Under the pieces are notes generated by a model. That model was not told where the DNA came from and did no database searches. It saw only the letters and a list, made by a program, of their open reading frames with translations. The position numbers and the translations under genes are program-made. From Daedaleopsis sinensis (Eukaryota > Basidiomycota > Agaricomycetes > Polyporales > Polyporaceae), in assembly GCA_033807695.1 (NCBI GenBank), contig CM066309.1:620001-684000 (forward strand): a stretch of 64,000 bases of DNA, in the 5' to 3' direction. Each line of letters starts with the position of its first letter. Within the stretch, counting starts at the first letter, position 1. Below, piece by piece: positions 47,773-57,116 of this stretch.

Positions 47773-47967
47773 CGACGGTGAGAGTGCGCGAGACGGTGAA
47801 AGTGCGCGCGACGGTGAGAGTCACGCGCGCGACAAGACAGTGCACGCCGCGCGACAAGACACGCCGCGACAAAGACATGCGCGTGACACGAAATAGCCGC
47901 GACGAGGAGACTGATACAGTACATACATACATGTGCGCGGAACGTGTTCGAAGTACATGCATACGTG
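47773..47967. repeat. Decayed minisatellite after the tandem array
   Basis: Irregular short units such as gcgcgacggtgagagt and cgcgcgacaagaca continue the GC-rich part of the 216-bp repeat up to the 3' end of the CxC gene. Confidence 0.65.
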
Positions 47968-50576
47968 CTAGCGATAACCAATGTCCACCTTCGCATGAGC
48001 CTCCAGCTTCGCATGTGTGAGCCTATTCTTTAGCTTTATCATCTCGTCCAAGTAGAAGTCGTACTTAACAGCCATCATCTCCCGCACGATGGCACGATAG
48101 CCACCGAACCATACATTGGTTTGCTCCGCAATAGACGTATTGAAAAACCAGGTCTTGCCGTCTTCCCCAAGCAGTTCCGGGAAGTTGTGGGGGTTGCAGT
48201 GAACAGAACACGCTTCGTCAGACTTCTTGTGCTTGCACTTCCAGTGGAACACGTCCACCGGGAGTCCAATGCGCCTCGACAGAGGGTCCCCGATGTGCTC
48301 CAGATGCTTGTACAGGGAGCATCCGTTGTCAAATACCAGTATGCAGGGTTCATCCTCCACATCCTGATACTTAGTACGAATAGATTCCTGGCAGATATCA
48401 TGGTCAGTTCATGGCAATTACAACCAGATGGACGATACCCACCGAAACATGCCGGACGGTCTCAGAGCCGGCATAAGTCTCCCGAAACACGATAGTACCG
48501 CAAGGACGAACAAAGAGCTGTTCGTTGTGTGTACGATTGCGACCAAACATCGCCCGGATGGTGCGGATCCCATCCACGGGCTTGTCCTCGCACACTGGCT
48601 CTGACGGCGGCCCAGTTGGCGGCGGCGGCCCAGTCGGCGGGGGAGACGGGAGAGGGGGTGAACGACCATCATCCGCGGCCGGGGCGAAATCCGTAGACGA
48701 GACGGCCTCCGCAGACGAGACGGCCTCCGCAGACGAGACGGCCGCCGCAGACGAGACGGGAGGTGGGTCAAGGTCCGCAGATGGGACGACATCGGACGGG
48801 AGAGCAGGTCGATGAGCATCAGCAGCCGGGGAGAAGTCCGACTCGAGCGCGAGGGGTGGAGGATGATCAGGATCGAATTCTGCAAGCTCAGTAGCGATGT
48901 CCCGAAGGGTATGCATGGTACCCTCATCTACACCCGACGCCGCTGAGAGCGACACACTCGTCGCCAACGCGGACGAAAGAGCCGATATGTCTAACTCGAC
49001 AATCTCATCAACGGGCGCAGCGGCGTGGAAAGCGTCTTCCGGCTGGCCTACGCGACATCGGCCGAGGCGTTGCTGCATGTGGAATGCGGCCTTGCCCCTG
49101 ATGTTGTGGTGATCCTCCAGCGCACGGTGCGCAGCGATGGGACATGTGCGGTAACCGAGTTCGGCCGGTGTACCACACCCCGACACTACACACTCGGTCT
49201 CCTTGGCTGCATGACCCCGACAGAACCGATGCTTGGTGGTCGGCAGGGCTCCTTTGCAATGCCGGACGCCACAGCAGGGGCGCCCCATCTGGATGCCATC
49301 GCATACCAGGACGTCTACATACGCTGCGAAGCTGTAGTTAGACAACGAAATGTATGAGATGTAGAGCGCAAACAATGACATACCATCCGCGCCGTCCGCC
49401 TCCCTGAACCTCCGGTGACACTTCGTGCACCAGTGGCGGAACTCCGGCTGTCCCGCACACTGCATGAAAGCGTTGCGGATCTCCATCGCTTCAGTGAACC
49501 GGTCGGATTGCTGGCCCGAGTGCGGCAAGGTCAGCGTGTAGTGGCGGTCGTACGCATCCCGGAGCAGTGCAAGAAGCACGAAGCCGTCCCACACCTCCTC
49601 CGTGCGGAGCTTGTGTGCAGCGACTAGACGATCTTCACCTTCGAGGCGGGACAGGGCCTCATGATAGATGTGCGCGGCGTTCGTGGCGGATGTCCAGGAG
49701 AGCAGAGATAGCGTCGTGAACAGAACAAGGACACGGTACTCCACGAAGGAGTGCTTCGAAACTTCTACATACTCCGGGTACCCGGGGTAATAGGTACGGA
49801 TATCACGGTGGACGGCGTAGTTGTTGTGGTATGTTGTTTGACAATCTGGCGGCAGATAGTCAGTGTAGTACAGTGCAAGACAAGAGACTCGCACTGACCG
49901 TAGCAATACAGATGGACTGAGTATGCCTCACGAACCCCCCGATCAAGGGTGAACACTGAGACAGTGTTCATTTCATTGCGAGAACGAAGGAGCCGCTTCG
50001 ACGGACAATAAGGCCTATCACATAGATGGCGCGGGGGGTATAGCATCAAGCCAGCTGAAGACGGATTGGTATCAAGTTCACTATGCCAGTGTCCCCGAAA
50101 CTCACCTCGTGTCGCCTGACTCTCCAACACCCCAAGGACGCGAGGGGATGCGTCCGCATCCAGAACGGACCCCGCTAAGTGGAATACCCACTGCGGTGAG
50201 TATGGAAACACGGTATGCATGGGACGTTGAGCTCACTGCGGGTGGCCTCAACATCCAACGGCCCAACGACGGGGATGGTGGAGTCCGAGTATGAGCCCAG
50301 TATAGGTCGTCCCTCGATCCAGATTGCGACACCGAAGGCCGACCACAAGTGCTTGACATCGGCCGGGTCAAGACCAAGACTTTTCGACAGGTACAGAGCG
50401 GTGTGGGAGTCGAGTTCTTGAGGAACATGGGCAGGGTTGTAGGAGGGGGGTTGTGCATGGATTACTGCTGGTATCAACTCGGTGGTCAGGCGCAAGAACT
50501 TGATGACGGTGGCCAGTGAGGTCCGGACGCGGATCTCCTGTGGGAGTTTGGTGTAGATAGCCTCGAGTGAGATCAT
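47968..50576 (-). CDS. CxC5/CxC6 cysteine-cluster protein of the KDZ-transposase-associated family (six exons, 775 aa)
   Basis: Exons 50237-50576, 50106-50174, 49899-50054, 49384-49845, 48443-49323 and 47968-48387 join in frame. After an N-terminal helical region (MISLEAIYTKL) comes a CxC5-like zinc cluster (MLYPPRHLC-x4-C ... HLYCYDCQTTYH) and a segment with LSWTSATNAA. A C-x2-C pair (WCTKCHRRF) is followed by the CxC6-like cluster (GRPCCGVRHC ... HRFC-x3-H ... GC ... TCPIAAH). A Pro/Ser linker has 18-bp coding repeats (VSSAEA), and the C-terminal domain has ILVFDNGC, FHWKCKHK, HCNPHNFPELL and NTSIAEQTNVWFGGY. The C-terminal Asp, Cys and His pattern may be the transposase-like core. Such proteins are expanded in Agaricomycetes next to KDZ transposons. 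The LINE inserted about 85-100 bp upstream of the start codon. Confidence 0.82.
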
Positions 50577-50661
50577 ATTAAGCTACAGTTACTATCACGA
50601 CGCGTGGTGGGAGGAGGGTATAGAAGGACAAGGGTACAACACGCTTGATTACATGGCGGGT

Positions 50662-50676
50662 GAAGACAGAACGGGC
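50662..50676. repeat. LINE target-site duplication, left (gaagacagaacgggc)
   Basis: Fifteen bases identical to 56994-57008, just outside the LINE. Confidence 0.85.
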
Positions 50677-50799
50677 CATCCCTTCTTGTACCCGTACCAC
50701 CACCATCTCCTTTAAGCGCCGGCAATCGCCCATCATCTTCCCCCCTTTTCCTCTCCCCCCCTCGTCTAAAAAGCCTTAAAAAGCCTTCTCCGAGTACGT

Positions 50800-52836
50800 A
50801 TGCCCTCAGTTGAGGCCCTTTCGAAAGAATCCAGCCGCGCCGCACGTTTCCACCCCGTCGGAGATCGCCCCATGAACTCTCCCACAAGGCGGGCGGCATC
50901 TTCGCCGCCCTCTCCCCGTCCCCGGGGCCCCGAGCTCCCCGATATCTCCGACGCAGCGCCCCCTGTGCCTGACGAGGATGATCCAATGTCGGACCCTGAA
51001 GAGGGGCCACCACCCACCCAGATCCCCCCGCCTGAGGGGGAGATCTCTCCCACGCAGCGTTTGATCCCCACCGACGATCTCATCGATCTCGACGACGATG
51101 AAGCGCATACATCCCGTGCAATGCATCCCACCGACCTTAACTCTTCCGAGCATTGGTCGACGAAGGCCGACGTCCTGGCCGTCTCAGTCTCCGTCACCAA
51201 TGACCACCTCCGCGAGATCGGCAACGATCTCAACCAGCTCAAAGGCAGCGACCCTAAGACTTGGCACGATGCCTGGTCCGGGTTGCTTACCGCTCTCAAC
51301 GCTCTCAACGCTACAGTCGCCAACCTCGCCCAGTCTGAGCGACACGTCACCACAGCCCGCGCCTCGTACAGGCCTCCCCCTAGTCTTCCCCCCCCGGCCC
51401 CCAACATTCCTCCTCCCCCTCCCTCAGGCCACGGGTCTACTCCTCCACGCCGCGCTGTCAGCGAGGCTAGGCCGGCCCACCTGCCGCCTAGGCCCGTGTC
51501 AACGGGGCCAAGTCTCTCCGCGCGCGCTTCCAGCAAGCGGCCGCGCCAGCCCTCCCCAATGCCATTCGACTCCCCTTCGCGCTCGCTCCACAACTCGAGC
51601 TGGGGCCCCGCGCAAGCGGGGTACCAGTCCGAGGGGTCTAACATGCAGTCAGACGGCGACGATTGGCAAAGCGTGTCGTCCCGCCCGGCGTCCCGCCACA
51701 GCAGGCCGCGCGACGGCGCGCCCAAGTTCCGCAAGGCTCCCTCTAAGTCCACGAAGCGCCTCTACGTCTCGTTCAATCCTCCCCCCTGCCCGGAAACATA
51801 TCCGGTCCTCAGCTCGCTCACGGACGCTGTCCGTACCCACCTCGAACGTTCCACCGTCCCGGAGGACATCGCTCTTACGATCGTCGAGGCTACCGTCTCC
51901 GCTCAAGGCACTCTGCACATCCTCTTCTCCGAGAACCCGTCCGACACTGCGCTCGTGAGCGTCCGCAATGCGGTCGCTCACGTCTGCAACCGCCCCATCG
52001 CCGAGGCTCACGTCTCTCGCTACCAGTCCCGTTCATGCGCAGCCTACGTCGGGGTGTCCGCCATCGATTGCAATGGCGCGGACATCACGGCGGAGCAGGC
52101 CGCTGTCCCTATCCATACGTCCCCCGACTGGGCTCCCCACGTGGAGCACATCGTGGCGGTGCGATGGGCCGCGCTCCGCGACCCCGCCACCCGCCCGGAC
52201 ACCCGCATGCTCGTCGTCGAGGTCCTCGACGATGCCAGCCACACCCGCGCGCGCGCTCTCGGAGCTGCGCGCGTTGCATTCGATAACGGCTGGGTCTCGA
52301 CCATTATCCTCGCGGATCGCCGTCCGCTGCCCCAGTGTGCGCGTTGCATGATGTACGGCCACGTCGCCGGGCAGTGCAAGGCCGTATCCGACATCTGCGT
52401 CCTCTGCGGCGGTGACCATCGCGCGATGCGTCACTGCCTTCTCTCTCCCTGCTGCCAGGGCCTCGACAACGTCGTGTGCCCCGAAACCCACCCCAGGCGC
52501 TGCGCGAACTGTGGCGGCCCCCACGCCGCTAACAGCCACGAGTGCGAGTTCTACAAACACCGTTCCAACGAACAGTGGATCAAATCTCACAACGCGGGCC
52601 GCCGCACGTCGCGCGCGTCCACCGCTCCCGCTTCCGCTGCCGCTTCGCGTGCGTCCTCCTTTGGTGGGGCGCGCAACCATTCTCCTTCGCACCAGGCCGG
52701 GTCTCCCGGCCCTTCTACGCCCCGCGGACGTCAGGTTCGGTTTGGTTCAACCGCCGTCGTCCGTTTCATCGCTAACCATCCTCCGCAGGCTACCCGCGCT
52801 CGGCGCGGCTCCGCACTGCGTGACGGCCACACGTAG
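50800..52836 (+). CDS. LINE ORF1 protein with three zinc knuckles (678 aa)
   Basis: A Gag-like RNA-binding protein. The first 350 residues are Pro/Ser/Arg-rich and probably disordered. A middle folded region (about 315-500) precedes three knuckles. The first, CARCMMYGHVAGQC (from residue 513), is a canonical C-x2-C-x4-H-x4-C. Two variants follow: CVLCGGDHRAMRHC and CANCGGPHAANSHEC. The C-terminus is basic and Ser-rich. It is expected to coat the element RNA. The frame is fully open with no stop or shift. Start at 50800 is the first ATG in frame after the CT-rich leader. Confidence 0.88.
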   Translation: MPSVEALSKESSRAARFHPVGDRPMNSPTRRAASSPPSPRPRGPELPDISDAAPPVPDEDDPMSDPEEGPPPTQIPPPEGEISPTQRLIPTDDLIDLDDDEAHTSRAMHPTDLNSSEHWSTKADVLAVSVSVTNDHLREIGNDLNQLKGSDPKTWHDAWSGLLTALNALNATVANLAQSERHVTTARASYRPPPSLPPPAPNIPPPPPSGHGSTPPRRAVSEARPAHLPPRPVSTGPSLSARASSKRPRQPSPMPFDSPSRSLHNSSWGPAQAGYQSEGSNMQSDGDDWQSVSSRPASRHSRPRDGAPKFRKAPSKSTKRLYVSFNPPPCPETYPVLSSLTDAVRTHLERSTVPEDIALTIVEATVSAQGTLHILFSENPSDTALVSVRNAVAHVCNRPIAEAHVSRYQSRSCAAYVGVSAIDCNGADITAEQAAVPIHTSPDWAPHVEHIVAVRWAALRDPATRPDTRMLVVEVLDDASHTRARALGAARVAFDNGWVSTIILADRRPLPQCARCMMYGHVAGQCKAVSDICVLCGGDHRAMRHCLLSPCCQGLDNVVCPETHPRRCANCGGPHAANSHECEFYKHRSNEQWIKSHNAGRRTSRASTAPASAAASRASSFGGARNHSPSHQAGSPGPSTPRGRQVRFGSTAVVRFIANHPPQATRARRGSALRDGHT

Positions 52837-52844
52837 TTGCCTTA

Positions 52845-55800
52845 ATGCATACATCCATCCGCATCGTTTTCCATAACGCAAATCACTCTTCCACTCAGAC
52901 GTCTGCCATTTTGGAGACGCTCTCCGACTCTTGCGACGTCCTCTGCATTCAAGAGCCATGCAGGGGGCGGCTCAAACCTGTATCGTCGACCGCGGACGTG
53001 GGACCACACGAACGCGTTGTAGACGGATATCTCTACGGTACTGCGGTACATTCTTCCTGGAATCTTCTCATCCCGACGTACGACTCTCGTGTTTCCTGTT
53101 ACGTTAGCAAGCGCCTCGTAAATGCCGTCTCCTCCCTCCACGCTTCAGTCTCGCATAGGGACTGCATGCTCTTATCACTCCGTCTGTCCGCGTCCGCGGG
53201 CGAACTATGCATACTCAACGTGTACAATGACTCAGCGCACTCCGCTGTACGCTATCTGCACAATATCATACCCGGCCTCCCGCCCATCGATTGCGTGGGA
53301 GGTGACTTCAATACGCATTCCCGCGTGTGGGATCCGACATATCCCGAGGACGCGTTTGAACGCGTCCACAGCTTAACTTCGTTATTCGACAACCTCGGGG
53401 TCGCTATCACGAATACGCCCGGGGTAGTCACACACTATCCGCACAACCCGTCGCTTCGGGCCACGGTGATCGATCTTGTAGCCGTGCCTGCGGGCGCCGT
53501 GCATACGGCGCTCGAGGTCCTGCAAGACGACCGTGGTCTGTCAGACCATGCCCCGCTGCGCATCGTCATTCCGACGCCGGAATGGTGCCAGCAGGGCGAG
53601 AACTCCATCCCTCGTAACTCGGAGGCGGAAGGCAAGTTCCTGGCCGACGTATTGTCGGCCATGCAGCTGCTGCCCGACGATGCCATCACATCCGCGGACG
53701 CGCTCGATGAGCGCGTCTCGTCACTCTTCATGTGTGTCACGGACGCGTGGCAGGCTCACGCGTATCCCCACAGGTTCACTGCAAAGTCGAACGCATGGTG
53801 GACAACCGCGTGCTCGAATGCACGCAACCTCTACCGCCTCCGTCTCGACGAGACCAAGGCAATCGCTCGCCAGTTCCCGCGGGGGGCCGCCTTCGCAGAA
53901 CGCATCCGCCATACCGGCCTCCTGAAAGACGCACGCGCGGTCGAGCAAGTCGCGCGCCGGGACTACTTCGCAACTCTCCGCTCGACAAAGCGGGGGTTTT
54001 TCGACGCGCGTATCACACACGTCGCCGACACCCAGAAGCGGGTGTGGGACCTGATGGCGTGGACTCGGCCCCGCCCGCTCCCCATGTACAGCGCCATCAA
54101 CGTAGATGGCGCGCCCCTCACTTCTCAGGCCGCGTTGTGGAACGCGCTTGATTCCACGTTCCACACCGCGGCCGTCAGGCCGGTGGACTTCTCAATACTG
54201 GACGGTCTCGACTCGCACGACGAGCGGGACTGCCCGCCCATCTCACGCAGGGAGCTCGAGGACGCGCTCCGCGAGTCCAAAAACTCCGCCCCGGGGTGGG
54301 ACCACTTACGGTGGTCTCACCTGAAACAGCTCACGCGGGATGCGTGGGTCACCGCGGTCCTGCTCTCCATCTTCGACGCGTGCCTGAATCTCGGCCGCTG
54401 GCCCGAGCAATTCAAGCGCGCCGTCTCTGTCGTTATCCCGAAGCCGCATAAAACGGACTATTCGCGGCTGAAGGCATATCGGCCGATCGTTCTGCTCAGC
54501 TGCGTAGGGAAGCTAGCGGAACGCATCATCGCGCAGCGCCTCCACTTCGACTGCAACCGCTACGGGCTGCTGCATCCAAACCAATTCGGTGGCACGAAGC
54601 AACGGTCCACCATCGACGCAACTGCGGTCCTCGTGAATCACGTCCGCTCCGGATGGCGCGAAGGCCTGGTCACATCGTGCCTAGCGTTCGATGTGGCGCA
54701 GTTCTTCCCGTCAGTCCAACACGACATGCTGGCGCGCATCCTGCAGCGCGCTGGCTTCAACCACCGCTACATCGCATTTTTCCGGTCTTATCTCACCGAC
54801 CGGTCCACGTCGTTCGTGTGGGGCAACGCGCACTCACCCGAATTTAACATACCAGGAGCATCGCTGGGGCAGGGCTCGTCCCTGTCCCCAGTGCTCTCAA
54901 ATCTGTACATTTCTCCTGCGCTACACACCTTGTTCCCAGTCACAACAGTGCGGTCCGAGACCGCACTGCAGTTTTACGTAGATGACGGCCTGTGGACGGC
55001 AACGTCGAATCACATCGCCATCAACAATTTATTGTTGGTGGAGAAATACCACCAGACCGAGGTTGTGCTCGCGCAGCTTGGTCTCAAGGTCGAGCACGAT
55101 AAAACGGAGCTAACCCATTTTATCTCCAGCCGACTGCGCCACGAACACCGCCCGCTCCCGCTGCGCCTCATGCGCGGCCCGTTCACTGCGACCAGCCCCC
55201 TCCAGCCCTCGGACCGCTGGCGATACCTGGGGTTCTATCTCGATCCCGCTCTCACGTTCCGCCACCACATCTCGTACTACGCGCAGGCAGCGCGCAGCAC
55301 CGTCCAGTCGATGTTGATGCTGGGAAACTCTATTCGCGGCCTCTCGCCGCTCCAGAAGCGCCGACTCCACATGTCGTGCGTGCTCCCTCTCATGACTTAT
55401 GGGTGCCAAGTATGGTACACCTCCCGCTCGAAGACGCGGATGGCTCCGCTCCGCACAGCGCACAACGAGGCTCTCCGGTGGATCACCGGCGCCTTCCGCA
55501 CAACTCCCGTCGGTGCCGTCGAGGCGTTCGGCGGCGTGATGCCTATCGGTCTGCATATCCGCAAGCTGCAGGACCGGTACCACGCGCGCATCCCCACCCT
55601 CATGAAGTCCCACCCGGTTGTGGCCCTCTTCCCAAATCTGCTCGGCCGCTCCGCGCTCGCCCCATTCACTCGCTTCCAGCCAGAACTGCTCGCCCCGATC
55701 GCTTCAATGCCATTCACCACGGCGCCCGCCCTCTTCGAGGACATCACAGAAGTCTTCGACATCACCGACCCCGAGTGCCAGCCGGGCGTCCGCCTCGTCG

Positions 55801-56816
55801 ACACGCACTACGACCGTATCGAGTTTATGCTCGAACATCCCAAGAAGGAGTCCGACGAGATCCAGGACTGGATCACGAACACCCTGCTCCCGCGCATCAA
55901 CGCGTGCCGCGACGATCCCGATACCGTGTACACGTTCACGGATGGCAGCGCCTCCCCGTTGTACGGCCGGTCGGCAGCCGGATTCCACGCCTATCGCGGC
56001 GAACGTCGCGTCCACTCCCGCATGGCCGCCACAGGACGCGCCCTCAGCTTCGACGCCGAGCTAATCGCCCTGGGCATGGCGATTGCCCATGCCACTTCGC
56101 TCTCCTGCTCCACCATCCACATCTTTTCCGATGGCAAGTCCGCCGTCGAATCCGTCTTCGAACCCGGTCTGCACGCCGGACAATCCACCTCGTTGGCCGC
56201 TTGCCGCGCTGTCCGCAGGTGGCTCGACGACGGCGCCACACGGCGTATCGTCTTCTCGCACTGCCCGTCGCACGCCGGCGTGCGCCTCAATGAACTCATC
56301 GACTACGCGGTGGGCGTCGCTGCCAACGACCCCAGCCTCGTCCTCCCCGGACCCCAGCCGCGCTCCTGGACCTACCAGAGTGCCGAAATCACCAACGCCG
56401 CCCGCTCGGGGTGGGCGGCCATGGCCGCCGTCCACGGCTACTGGGGGCGTCGCTTCCCTCGGAACCGAGCCCTCCGCTCTACGACCAACACCGGTACCTT
56501 CCCATTGAAGCGGGTCGGTATGTCGTCGTCACTGTGCGCTCGCACTATCCGATGCCTCACCGACCACGCACCCACTGGCGCATACCGTCTGCGCTTCTTT
56601 CCAGACCAGCCGTCGCAGTGCTCATGCGACCGCCCGGAACTGCAAACCCGCCGACACATCGTCGACCGGTGCACTCACTACGTTCGGAACGCCTCCTCCC
56701 TGAAATGGGAGTCGTTCATGGACTCTTTGGACCCCTTCCCGCTTATAATACGTTTCCTTGAGTCGAATCCCTCCGCGTTCACTTTCGAGGACGCACCACC
56801 CACTTCATACGAGTAA
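52845..56816 (+). CDS. LINE ORF2 protein: endonuclease, reverse transcriptase, RNase H (1323 aa)
   Basis: The N-terminal endonuclease/exonuclease/phosphatase domain shows IQEP, GGDFNTHSR (Asp at about 154) and SDHAPLRI (about 233-240). The reverse transcriptase has YRPIVLLSCVGKLAE, FDVAQFFPSV, GQGSSLSPVLSNLY and the catalytic YVDD at residues 711-714, then YLGFYLDP. RNase H starts at FTDGS (Asp 1033), with AEL, FSDGKSAV and HAGVRLNELID supplying the remaining acidic residues. A C-terminal CSC-x7-H-x4-C cluster begins near residue 1259. All catalytic residues are present and the frame is uninterrupted, so the element may be competent. It nicks target DNA and copies its RNA at the nick. Confidence 0.93.
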   Translation: MHTSIRIVFHNANHSSTQTSAILETLSDSCDVLCIQEPCRGRLKPVSSTADVGPHERVVDGYLYGTAVHSSWNLLIPTYDSRVSCYVSKRLVNAVSSLHASVSHRDCMLLSLRLSASAGELCILNVYNDSAHSAVRYLHNIIPGLPPIDCVGGDFNTHSRVWDPTYPEDAFERVHSLTSLFDNLGVAITNTPGVVTHYPHNPSLRATVIDLVAVPAGAVHTALEVLQDDRGLSDHAPLRIVIPTPEWCQQGENSIPRNSEAEGKFLADVLSAMQLLPDDAITSADALDERVSSLFMCVTDAWQAHAYPHRFTAKSNAWWTTACSNARNLYRLRLDETKAIARQFPRGAAFAERIRHTGLLKDARAVEQVARRDYFATLRSTKRGFFDARITHVADTQKRVWDLMAWTRPRPLPMYSAINVDGAPLTSQAALWNALDSTFHTAAVRPVDFSILDGLDSHDERDCPPISRRELEDALRESKNSAPGWDHLRWSHLKQLTRDAWVTAVLLSIFDACLNLGRWPEQFKRAVSVVIPKPHKTDYSRLKAYRPIVLLSCVGKLAERIIAQRLHFDCNRYGLLHPNQFGGTKQRSTIDATAVLVNHVRSGWREGLVTSCLAFDVAQFFPSVQHDMLARILQRAGFNHRYIAFFRSYLTDRSTSFVWGNAHSPEFNIPGASLGQGSSLSPVLSNLYISPALHTLFPVTTVRSETALQFYVDDGLWTATSNHIAINNLLLVEKYHQTEVVLAQLGLKVEHDKTELTHFISSRLRHEHRPLPLRLMRGPFTATSPLQPSDRWRYLGFYLDPALTFRHHISYYAQAARSTVQSMLMLGNSIRGLSPLQKRRLHMSCVLPLMTYGCQVWYTSRSKTRMAPLRTAHNEALRWITGAFRTTPVGAVEAFGGVMPIGLHIRKLQDRYHARIPTLMKSHPVVALFPNLLGRSALAPFTRFQPELLAPIASMPFTTAPALFEDITEVFDITDPECQPGVRLVDTHYDRIEFMLEHPKKESDEIQDWITNTLLPRINACRDDPDTVYTFTDGSASPLYGRSAAGFHAYRGERRVHSRMAATGRALSFDAELIALGMAIAHATSLSCSTIHIFSDGKSAVESVFEPGLHAGQSTSLAACRAVRRWLDDGATRRIVFSHCPSHAGVRLNELIDYAVGVAANDPSLVLPGPQPRSWTYQSAEITNAARSGWAAMAAVHGYWGRRFPRNRALRSTTNTGTFPLKRVGMSSSLCARTIRCLTDHAPTGAYRLRFFPDQPSQCSCDRPELQTRRHIVDRCTHYVRNASSLKWESFMDSLDPFPLIIRFLESNPSAFTFEDAPPTSYE

Positions 56817-56993
56817 CAGCTCCGTTTCATACGTACATAGAGTTCTCCTTCGCAGCCGCCGCGCTCCGCGCGGCGACTCACTGTCGTCTAGTCCGTCTCG
56901 CATCTGTTCCATCACCCACACTGGCCTTGCCGTGGGTCCCGTAGGAGTACCAGTGTATTCGAAGCAGGGATAATCAAATTGATTTGAGAGAGA

Positions 56994-57008
56994 GAAGACA
57001 GAACGGGC
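56994..57008. repeat. LINE target-site duplication, right (gaagacagaacgggc)
   Basis: Second copy of 50662-50676. Joining the flanks gives a continuous empty site in which gggtga words also follow on. Confidence 0.85.
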
Positions 57009-57116
57009 GGGTGACATCGGCGCCTAACGTGACAGCACGGTTGGGCGTCTACCACGGACCGCAGCCTGCCGGTGGACCGCTGGAGCGCTGGAACGCTAGA
57101 ATAACGGATTCACACA

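Larger units (their letters stand above)
50677..56993 (+). mobile_element. Full-length LINE (non-LTR retrotransposon), 6.3 kb
   Basis: Two long open ORFs in different frames, separated by eight bases, encode a zinc-knuckle protein and an endonuclease/reverse transcriptase/RNase H protein. The unit is bounded by a 15-bp direct repeat, as made by target-primed reverse transcription. The 5' untranslated region is about 120 bp and the 3' one about 180 bp, ending in a short AT-rich, GA-rich tail rather than a clear poly(A). An apurinic-type endonuclease plus RNase H places it near the Tad/I groups; the exact clade needs a tree. Confidence 0.92.
43389..57108. mobile_element. Putative large TIR-bounded element carrying KDZ-associated genes (LINE nested inside)
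   Basis: The left end reads TCCGTTATT-N7-TCCAGCGCT (43389-43413). The reverse complement of the right end (57084-57108) reads the same two 9-mers with the same 7-base gap, 21 of 25 positions matching. Inside are a zinc-cluster gene, a GRF/zinc-cluster gene, a CxC5/CxC6 gene and a LINE. Without the LINE and one copy of its target duplication the block would be about 7.4 kb. The ends lie 23 bp and 8 bp from the 1.5-kb direct repeats. No short target-site duplication was found and no confirmed transposase core is present, so this is an inference. Confidence 0.45.

Noticed and set aside
46980..48014. A 344-codon minus-strand frame across the tandem array
   Set aside because: It consists of the 216-bp repeat read three times plus flanks. 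The repeat length is a multiple of three, so every frame stays open; there is no independent coding signal.
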